From: Gordius sp. MW1
Lineage: Eukaryota > Nematomorpha > Gordioida > Gordea > Gordiidae
Reading direction: 5' to 3'
Assembly (NCBI GenBank): GCA_964036665.1
Contig: OZ038530.1
Location: 11,000,501-11,064,500 of the forward strand
DNA: 64,000 nt
This document shows, piece by piece, positions 56,720 to 64,000 of the stretch (positions within the stretch are counted from its first letter, which is position 1; the number at the start of each line of letters is the position of its first letter). A model generated the notes under the pieces. It was not told the DNA's origin, did no database searches, and saw only the letters and a program-made list of their open reading frames with translations. Position numbers and translations under genes: made by a program.

Positions 56720-59700
56720 ATGGCCAACCGCCCATCGAAATCAGGTTTAGCCGCAGAAGAAGATCGAAAAGTATGTACAATATTTAAATATATACCTAGT
56801 AGAGTGCTTAGTTACAAAGCAAATTCGACGAAGAAATAGCTAGTGATGTTATGATTTGGATCAGTGAGATGATTAATGACGAAGAGATGAATACAAGTGG
56901 TGAACGAGATACCTTTTACGAGGCTCTTAAAGATGGAGTAATTCTTTGCAAGTATAGCTTTTAGTTAATGTATTTAAATGAGTTTTGGTTTTGTAAATCA
57001 TAAGAAATGTTTATTATGAATATGAATTCTAAGATATAATCACTATAGTTCAGAGGACAGGTTATACATTCAAAATAATCATTCAGCAATAATAAATTAT
57101 ACATGTAGATAATTAAATTTAGAATAGATAATTATATTTATATATTTTATAGTGGGGTTAGAAGCTATAACACTAACCTAACTAGTTTCTTTAATACATT
57201 AGAAAGAGCTTAAAATACATATAATAAATATATCCCATAGTTATATACGTAATCTACATAATTAAACAAAATACGTGCTTCTTGTTTCTCAACAATTTTA
57301 ATTAATTTTTGTGCAAATCTTTAACTTTAACATTTACAGAAGTTAATAATTTAAGCTACTGAATTACTTCAAATTCACATATATATTATTTACACTAAGA
57401 AAGTTTTGAAGGATGTTATTTAAATGCTCAGTTAAAAAATCAAAAGTGCTCAGTAAAATAGGCTCAGTATTTTATTAATGTGCTCAGTAAAAAATTCAAA
57501 AATGCTCAGTAAATAATCTTAATAATGCTCAGTTATAAATCCAAAATGCTCAGTAAATAATCTTAATATTGCTCAGTTATAAATCCAAAATGCTCAGTAA
57601 ATAATCTTAATATTGCTTAGTTATAAATCCAAAATGCTCAGTATTTTTAAAAAAAATGCTCAGTAGTTTTAATAAATAATACTCAACCTTAATCTATTTA
57701 GCACTAATATTTTGTAAAAATAGTTAAATTGAGTGTGTGGAAATTGAAATAGTATATTTTGATTGTTAAATTTTTAAAGGTTATAAGGTATCTTAGTGTC
57801 TTGAATTTTTACCCTTTAAGTCCTCCCTTCTCTCAATTCAAATAAATAAATGGCAAGTTAAAAAAGCTATAAAAAGTAATGACCTATAATTCCAATTCTA
57901 AATGCTCTGCCTTTCATTTCTTAAATTTTACATGGTTATAATTTATTTTTTTGCAAATTTTGTTAAAATATAAAATTTTTATTTGAATATAATCACAAAT
58001 ATTTACAAATACAGATTAATAATAATAATAACAATTTAAAATGAAAAATAGACAAATTTTGCTGGAGACAACTTTCATTTCAAAACCTAAAATTTGTTAT
58101 ATAATCAATGTTAAATAATCTAAACTTACCATTACTGAATAATAAAGGCTGATTTAGCCTTTGAGGGTCTGCCTCGTTTTCTTTTTTGCCCTATAGGCAC
58201 ACTTTTGGCTTCTTTAAATGGTTGGCAAAATTTAATTTTAATTGATAACCCAACGACATGTTTGCAAATATATTGTTTACAGAACGATGGACAATTGCAC
58301 TTGGAGGAGGTAGTTTATGAAATTAAATATATTTTATTAAACATATAAACAAAAATAAACCATTTTTCAGGCGAGCACTTTGACTCCATGGGAAACACGC
58401 AAGACTCTTACTTGGATATCTTGGGTTCGAATCTCGCTTTAGGATTTTATTTTAAAAACTAATTCTTAGTTACTTTGCATAAATAAAAAAATTACTGAGC
58501 AAGATTTGAATAATAAACTGAACAAATGAATATTATACTGAACAAATAATTAAATTACTGAACATTAAATTATTTACTGAGCATTTAATTATTCTACTGA
58601 GCATTTGTTTATTCTACTGAGCATTTGAATATTCTACTGAGCAAAAAATAAATTAATTACTGAGCACAATAATTTGTTCTCATATTATAAATGCACTAAA
58701 TTTACTATGGTCTAATATTGGAACAAATCTGTGTTAACTTAGCTTTTTTAAGGTTTGGTTATTTAACTCTTCCTTTGTTATTTAAAACGCTGCATGAATG
58801 GGACTTTCCGCTGATATAAAGTCGTTGTAACCTTAATTGCGAAGCTAAATTAAAGCTTGATTTTGTCGAGTATAGTTGAGATTAGCATTTATAAATAAAG
58901 GTAATAACATATTGTCTCTAGAACGCTTTGTTGATATCTAAAAAAACATTCCGTTTTTAAAAACACTTTTTATTTGTATATATTTGCTCTATGGCCGAAA
59001 TAAGGGTTAATTTTTGCGTGGAAAGCCTAATTTCTTAGATAAAAATAATGTTTTGTTGCCTTTTTGATGTTGGGAATGACATTTACCCAATAGGAAATGA
59101 ACGAAAATCAGCAATTGTTATTTTAACGCGATTAACCAGAATTAATTGAACGTTCAACAATTGGCAACATTTCATTGCCCCCCCCCCTTCCTCGTTAATG
59201 TTTTAATTACCGGATTTTTTTTGAAACCAATTGTTAGACTTTTCACAGATATTCCATCAAGATCTCTTCTTTATCCTGCATTTTATATAGTTTCACAATT
59301 ATGAGATTTGTTTTGGTCATCATTTTTCATATTATTTAATATAATCATGTCCAGATTTATTTTTTTTATTGGTCATTACTTTTTCACTTTGCCCAATCGA
59401 CGTGATACCCTTAGCCCTCGAGAGCATTCGTGGGGTACCACGGACCCCACGATAGTTATAAACTTAAATATAAAACGCATTTAAAAGCGAATTGATCAGT
59501 AGCCTAATATTTTAGCAAGAACTAAGTTTGAGGAAAATTTTATAACTTTTGGCCCACTACTTTTTAAAATATAGCATCTTTTTTGGCACAGGGGTCCTGT
59601 GTACCCCACGAATGCTCTCACGTAAGTTTTTTTCTATTGGAAAAAATGTATGTATTTTTTTTCGTTTGATGATATCTTTTACAATTTGTGTTTTTAATAT

Positions 59701-62700
59701 ATTTTGAACATTCTTTTAATAAAAAATCACGTTTATTTTGATTTATTTTAAGGTATATGATGTCAAGAGGTAAAATGAGGAGAAGCTCTAAAATAACCAA
59801 AATAAAAAGGGGGTCCAGAAAATCGTTAATAAGTTTTGTAATGTTGATTAGATTCATATCAAAATTTATACCATCAATCTTAAGACCTTTATAAACAAAT
59901 GTTTAAAATTTGAAAGGTTTAGAAAGAATGCTTTAAAAGTTATAAGAAGTTAAAAAATGGGGTCAAATATACCCCACGAATGCTCTCGCGTTCGGGATTT
60001 TCAGGAATGCTCTCGAGGGTTAGACTAGATAGACGGACGGCTCATCAACGTTAAATTAAGGTATCCTTTTTTCGCCATTTTTAATTGTGCAGCTTATATA
60101 TATTATAGTGATTTTGGTTAAGCTTTAACAACGTAATGAAAAAATTAAGAACCAATTAAACATTAAAAACAGCATTTTTAAATATATATCATTTACACGA
60201 TTAAAAAAAAATAATGTGATGTTAACGCAATTTAGTGCCATATGCAATTTATTAAATAATCGTTTATAAACATTCGTTTTGATTCATTAACCAATGAGGA
60301 AAGTAAATTCACCTTTTCTGTTTCAATAATGGGGGGGGGGGGTTTACAGAAGATTCAGTTGCAATTGACAAAAAGGCAAAAAAAACAAATAAATGTCTAC
60401 AATGCATTTGTCAATTTAAATGTGTGCATCTAACTTTTAACACTAACCTAAAACCCCGGCCTAAAACACTAGGAATCATGCCCAAAATTCAGTGAGACAA
60501 AATATAATGGTTACAGTTCAAAATGCCACACTCAATAACACGAAAAATTAAATCTCAAATGGGGAGGGAATTTGATGTGCATCTAATCCTAACCCTAACC
60601 TAACACGCTGACCTAAAACCTAACCCTGAACCTTAACCCTGTCCCTTAAAGTTTTAAAGTGCAGCAATAATTGTTAAATGCATACGCATGCGCATTATTA
60701 AAATGCGCAGCTATCTGATTGGTCTGTTAAATGCATACGCATGCGCATTATAAGTTCTTGACGTTTCAAGCTATTTGTATTTTGTCCCATGGTATTTTGG
60801 GAAAATACCAAACACTAGCCCTAACGTTTTCGTCTCTGTAAACCCCTCTCAAGGAGCATTTTTGTTAAATATTCATAGACATTTTGTCAGTTAAACTTTG
60901 GTCGAATGCATCAATACCCCTACAGAAAGGCATGGGAGACTGCCAAATTCAAAATGGCGGATTTAATGATACAAATTTTACCATATGACATGAGCAGTCT
61001 ATGTAGTCTATGCTAATATTTGTATAATTGAAAGGTTTAGAGTCTAAATCACCTGAATTTTTATTTGTTATGCCATGTGAGTTAATTTTAAAATAAGAAA
61101 ATCGTGATATTTTTAGGGACGGGGAAAGGGGTAAATAAACCCAAAATCGTAAATCTATATGAAAAAACACACGTGCACCCCATAATCTTAATATTCTCAC
61201 TGTTTAAGCTTGGGCTACCCTGTTAACGCACATTTCTAAAACGCGCAAACTTCGGGGTGAATGTTCCCTGTCGTTATGTTTATGTGTTATAATTTGTCAC
61301 TTTCTAACCATTGGGAGGGAACTAGTGAGGCATGTTAAAGCGAAGTTAGAATAAGTTTAAAATCTTTTACCCTAAGGTAAACGATACATATTCGGTAAAA
61401 GATATATTATTTTACTCAAAAAGTAAATATACTGATTGCGATTGTTATCTGAATAAATATAAAAGTTTTCACAAAAAGTCTATATTTTTGAATTTTTGCA
61501 TTAATGTCCGCATGCTCACCCCCCCCCTACCAATCCCATGGCTCGGCTGCTTAGGATAATCATTTACGAGAGGTTTTTATAAACTGATAAATTAAAGATT
61601 GTTATACATCAATAGTTTTAGTAATAAAGTTTGCGACTGGTATATCAAAATTTATTTGACCCTAAACTTTAGATTATGGTCGCTTTCTTATTTATAATCT
61701 TGGAGACGCTATAAAGTTCACTATTTTTGAGGTAATTTTGATAGCTATTGAGACCTTTTATGTCCAAGGCATGGCCCAAAGTTGCTAGCGAGACTTTAAA
61801 CCCCCCCCCCCCCCAAAAAAAAAAAAATAACCTTAAGAAGTGCACAACTATATTTTGTTGAGACTGCGTAAAAATCAGGTCTCTGTCAGTATAATTTTTA
61901 ATATAACTAAGGGTTAATAAAAAGCGACATCTAGGTATACGTATAAGTTAGTTTTGCGCTTCTTAACATAAAACTCTGGTGTAGCAATCGTTTTAGGCGA
62001 GCTTTGAATAAGTAGTCTCTTGATTGATGATCGATTCCCATCGGGATATAAATATTATTTATTCAGTAACTAAGTCAAAGGCGCGAGTTATTTGCTTAAT
62101 AAACTCACAAAGAATAAGTGAAGGGAAGTAAGTCAGGAAGGAGGGGTCAGTAGAAATGTCATAGAAAGAATGCACTAGTTTACTGAGCATTTAACATTTA
62201 TTATTAAGCATTCGTTATCCAGGGTCGAGGTTTGGCTTGATGAGCTGGAAGAGATTCCAGCATGTATTATATATATATGCGTTTGTGTTATTCGCCTTGT
62301 ATAAACTTTTACTTGGCTTTAAAGAAGTTGAAAGGTGACTTTTTCCCAGTGCCCACATTATCATTTCTTTTAGTGTGGGTAGTTGTGGCATACCTTAGGT
62401 TTCCACGGCTCGATCAGAAACGTCGGGTTTTATTAAATAGAAATAACGATCTGTAAGCTAAATTCTCGTTATTTTACAATTCACCTCTATATTAGCTGCT
62501 CGAAATTATAAAATTATTATAGTTTTTTACGAATCAGTCTTAACTTAATTGTTCTTTTTTCCATTTTTTAATATCAATTTTCGATTTAAAGGAGGTTACC
62601 CCCTCCTCCCCTCTAGGCCCTCGTAAAAATAACGTCATTTTCGTAATTTGGTGTTTTTTAAAATCGTTCAAAGAAATCGTATGTCTGGCACATTAGGTGG

Positions 62701-63988
62701 TTTGATGCTAAATTGATTTCAAATTATTTTAATTTTAAATAAGATCATTACTCTATCATCATTTGTACATTGAATTTTCTATCGCCTTTTCTTTGAATGT
62801 TATATTTCTTTAATTTTAAAAGACTTTGCCCAATATTTTAAACTATTACAACATAACCAACCATGGGCGTACGCAGGGGGGGGGGCGGCTGCCCCCCTTC
62901 CTAATTTATGAAGAAAAAAAATTTTCAATGCAAAAAATTAAAAAAGAATATGTTTTGCCCCCCTCTAAATGAACTTTTGAACGTTTTGCCCCCCCCTAAT
63001 TCAAAACCTGCGTACGCCCATGTAACCAACGCCACATACTCAATTTATATACAAGTTGATATGGGTACCACGGGATTTGCCAAGTGTATGCAGATGGCAG
63101 ATGTTACCTCTCATTAATGTTTTTCGCAGTTATATACGAAAATACCATTATGGTTTTTTGTATTATACCTAAATTTTTGTTCCAGACATACCCAGGGGAG
63201 GGGCCTAAATGACGAAAAAAAAATTTCCAATGCAAAATCCCTTAAAAATTAAAAAAAAAATAGGTTTTGTCCCCCCCCCCCGATTGAACTTTTAAACCTT
63301 TCACCCCCCCCCCCCCCATAATCCAAAACCTGGCTACGCCCATGGACATACCACTTAAAATATTTACTTTGGGCTGATGGCTTTTAATGTTAAAATTCTT
63401 TATCGCTTATGACGCTTTTTTAATTTTACAAAAATATTATTTTGAGAAAGGATACCTTATTTAAACGCGACTGAAAAGTCATTTAGTAATAATATCATGA
63501 TTAAAGTTAACATTTATGACACGATGATACTGAAAATGGCTCAAACATTTTAAAAGCACAAAACCTTAGGAAAAATGATACTGTGATATTGAAATAGACA
63601 CGTGGTTAAAACTACCCCAAATAAAGAAAAGGAGACCCTATATTAAAAACAACATTATTATATTATAAAAAGGAAAATTATCGTAATGGGATAGGCTATT
63701 TTTATAGTTTAAAATTACACTTTTACTTCTAAAATATTTAATTTGGGAAAAGAGCATTATTAGCAATTTTGTTGTACAAATAGGTTAGCCAACGTGCTTA
63801 AGCCGGGATCCATAGGGAAGATCGTTGAGGAAGGGACAACCTTTCATCACATGGCAAACATAGAATCCTTCTTGAAAGTTGCAAAAGCCTTGGGTGTACC
63901 CGATCAAGAAACTTTTCAAACGACGGAACTCGTAGAAGGCACAAATCTTTACGGAGTTTTATGTTGCCTACTCTCACTCGGTCGCAAG
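56720..63988 (+). CDS. Chd64: Chd64/myophilin-like calponin-homology protein (transgelin family), 5' exons
   Basis: Exons 56720-56770, 56812-56951 and 63784-63988; the gene continues past the window with donor GTAATT at 63989. Introns are 41 bp (GTATGT...CTTAG) and 6832 bp (GTATAG...AAATAG), phases 0 and 2. The 132 codons seen start MANRPSKSGLAAEEDRK and continue through SDVMIWISEM, ALKDGVILCKLANVLKPGSI, MANIESFLKVAKALGVPDQE and LLSLGRK. This is the single calponin-homology domain of the Chd64/myophilin/transgelin family, actin-binding proteins of muscle and cytoskeleton; in flies Chd64 was also linked to hormone-responsive promoters. The C-terminal calponin repeat expected in the next exon is outside the window. 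The symbol denotes the family; orthology to fly Chd64 is inferred from the N-terminus and domain core. Confidence 0.92.
58132..58311 (-). pseudogene. SWIM zinc-finger C-terminus of a Mutator-like transposase
   Basis: The minus-strand frame ends at TAA 58132-58134. It contains the SWIM pattern C-x-C...C-x-H (CNCPSFCKQYICKHVVGL), then AKSVPIGQKRKRGRPSKAKS, an AT-hook-like basic stretch that follows SWIM fingers in many animal Mutator-like proteins. No DDE catalytic region is found upstream, so this is a remnant or the last exon of a deleted transposase. An AT hook plus SWIM finger suggests DNA binding. Confidence 0.7.
58371..58445 (+). ncRNA. tRNA-like block with B box
   Basis: GGCGAGCACTTTGACTCCAT leads to TGGGTTCGAATCTCGCT about 50 bases later, the size and B box of a tRNA-derived sequence. 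The arms do not pair well. It lies within the Mutator-like remnant. Probably a tRNA-derived SINE head or pseudogene. Confidence 0.3.
58691..59410. other. Intronic AT-rich sequence, nothing recognised
   Basis: Part of the large Chd64-like intron. No coding or RNA feature is visible. Confidence 0.4.
59411..60023. mobile_element. Inverted-repeat element with CGAGAGCATTCGTGGGG arms
   Basis: The left end TTAGCCCTCGAGAGCATTCG and right end GAATGCTCTCGAGGGTTAG are inverted repeats. A third, inner copy CCCCACGAATGCTCTC lies near 59604-59619, and another at about 59971. The 613-bp body is AT-rich; a 79-codon minus frame inside has no motif. It is probably a non-autonomous DNA element; the target duplication is unclear. 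Confidence 0.6.
60585..60650. repeat. Degenerate telomere-like CCTAACC repeats
   Basis: CCTAACCCTAACCTAACACG followed by ACCTAAAACCTAACCCTGAA and CCTTAACCC gives several imperfect CCCTAA units in about 65 bases inside the intron. It is too short and irregular to be an array. Confidence 0.5.
60675..60752. repeat. 25-bp direct repeat with GCATACGCATGCGCATTAT
   Basis: TTAAATGCATACGCATGCGC followed by ATTA occurs twice, 51 bases apart. Each copy contains the palindrome GCGCATGC/GCATGCGC, similar to NRF-1-type sites. The function is unknown. Confidence 0.5.
60753..62853. other. Intronic sequence with homopolymer runs, no gene called
   Basis: This part of the Chd64-like intron has a C run then A run near 61800-61826 and a single ACTGAGCATTTAACATTTAT unit near 62182. 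A weak tRNA-like B box (GATCGATTCCC) lies near 62030. Short frames at 60949-61200 and 62262-62456 have no motifs. Confidence 0.4.
62862..63022. mobile_element. Palindromic MITE (CATGGGCGTAG family), copy 5
   Basis: A 161-bp element with ends CATGGGCGTACGCAGG and CCTGCGTACGCCCATG, and perfect 8-bp duplications TAACCAAC (62854-62861 and 63023-63030). It lies in the Chd64-like intron. The terminal repeats have changed in step (GTACGC on both arms), suggesting arm-to-arm conversion or a subfamily. Confidence 0.92.
63193..63344. mobile_element. Palindromic MITE, copy 6 with truncated left end
   Basis: The right end TGGCTACGCCCATG is intact. The left end begins CAGGGGAGGGG and lacks CATGGGCGTAGC. 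Nevertheless 8-bp duplications GACATACC flank it (63185-63192 and 63345-63352), so the terminal loss happened at or after insertion. Confidence 0.75.
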
Positions 63989-64000
63989 GTAATTAATTAG

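Larger units (their letters stand above)
57425..58690 (-). mobile_element. Mutator-like element remnant with minisatellite inverted arms
   Basis: The left arm (about 57425-57680) is some ten units of TGCTCAGTAAATAATCTTAA type. The right arm (about 58490-58690) holds the complement-type units TTACTGAGCATTTAATTATT. The arms are thus inverted relative to each other, as in Mutator-like elements with long terminal repeats. Between them a minus-strand SWIM zinc-finger tail (58132-58311) of a Mutator-type transposase remains. It lies within the large Chd64-like intron. Part of the right arm also occurs at 34540-34750 and a single unit near 62181. Confidence 0.7.

Noticed and set aside
57430..57680. 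Regular repeats resembling a CRISPR-like array
   Set aside because: Units are nearly contiguous with no unique spacers, and an inverted counterpart lies 1 kb away; they are arms of a DNA transposon.
62262..62456. 64-codon plus frame in the Chd64-like intron
   Set aside because: No motif and no splice phase compatible with the flanking exons, which already join in frame.

Overview
This is a nuclear window from a multicellular animal, most likely an invertebrate. The evidence is GT-AG introns (many only 35-70 bases), AT-rich intergenic DNA, animal-specific protein families (thrombospondin type 1, laminin G, Ig, calponin-homology, DUF1907/C11orf54, a prokineticin-like cysteine fold) and a dense, varied transposon load. 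The species cannot be fixed from the sequence. No bacterial genes, CRISPR arrays or rRNAs were seen. I rebuilt exons by hand from splice motifs and reading-frame phase, so all gene models are predictions.

Host genes, left to right. (1) A 290-aa hypothetical protein of unknown family, minus, 11796-13583, three exons. (2) A 19-exon, about 1427-aa cell-surface protein, minus, 13660-27737: about nine thrombospondin type 1 repeats, two laminin G regions, an Ig domain, one membrane segment and a very short tail. Its stop lies only 76 bases upstream of the start of gene 1. (3) A C11orf54/PTD012-type zinc ester hydrolase, plus, 39367-41203, eight exons, followed by an in-frame 83-codon open stretch behind two stops. 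(4) A 115-aa protein with a short hydrophobic N-terminus, minus, 45230-45674. (5) A secreted 10-cysteine prokineticin/astakine-like protein, minus, 46001-47244. (6) The first three exons of a Chd64/myophilin (transgelin/calponin) gene, plus, 56720-63988, running off the right edge, with a 6.8-kb intron full of repeats.

Mobile DNA fills much of the rest. A decayed Helitron (7447-11642) carries a degraded Rep/helicase reading frame and a nested fragment that looks like the C-terminal end of a LINE polymerase. A nearly intact Ty3/gypsy insertion (27986-32169) has 5-bp target duplications but broken gag and pol. A second, CsRn1-like gypsy family is present as a 4.6-kb decayed copy (51743-56365) and a 2.2-kb deletion derivative (36913-39113), both minus and both with 5-bp duplications. 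There is a 5'-truncated RTE-type LINE (42322-44080), four hAT-like non-autonomous elements with GC-rich subterminal arrays (three with 8-bp duplications), a palindromic MITE family with 8-bp duplications (six complete or near-complete copies plus fragments), and a Mutator-like remnant in the Chd64 intron (57425-58690) with minisatellite-like inverted arms and a SWIM zinc finger.

The left 6 kb and 33-36 kb hold a composite repeat family: terminal inverted repeats, tandem units that each carry a tRNA B-box-like motif, and a C/G-rich hexanucleotide tail ending in a GGGCCTTCGGCCC hairpin. The window also contains a 620-bp TATG microsatellite. The points most worth a second look are the domain combination and tight gene spacing at 13.6 kb, the prokineticin-like peptide, the open frame after C11orf54, and the composite B-box repeat.
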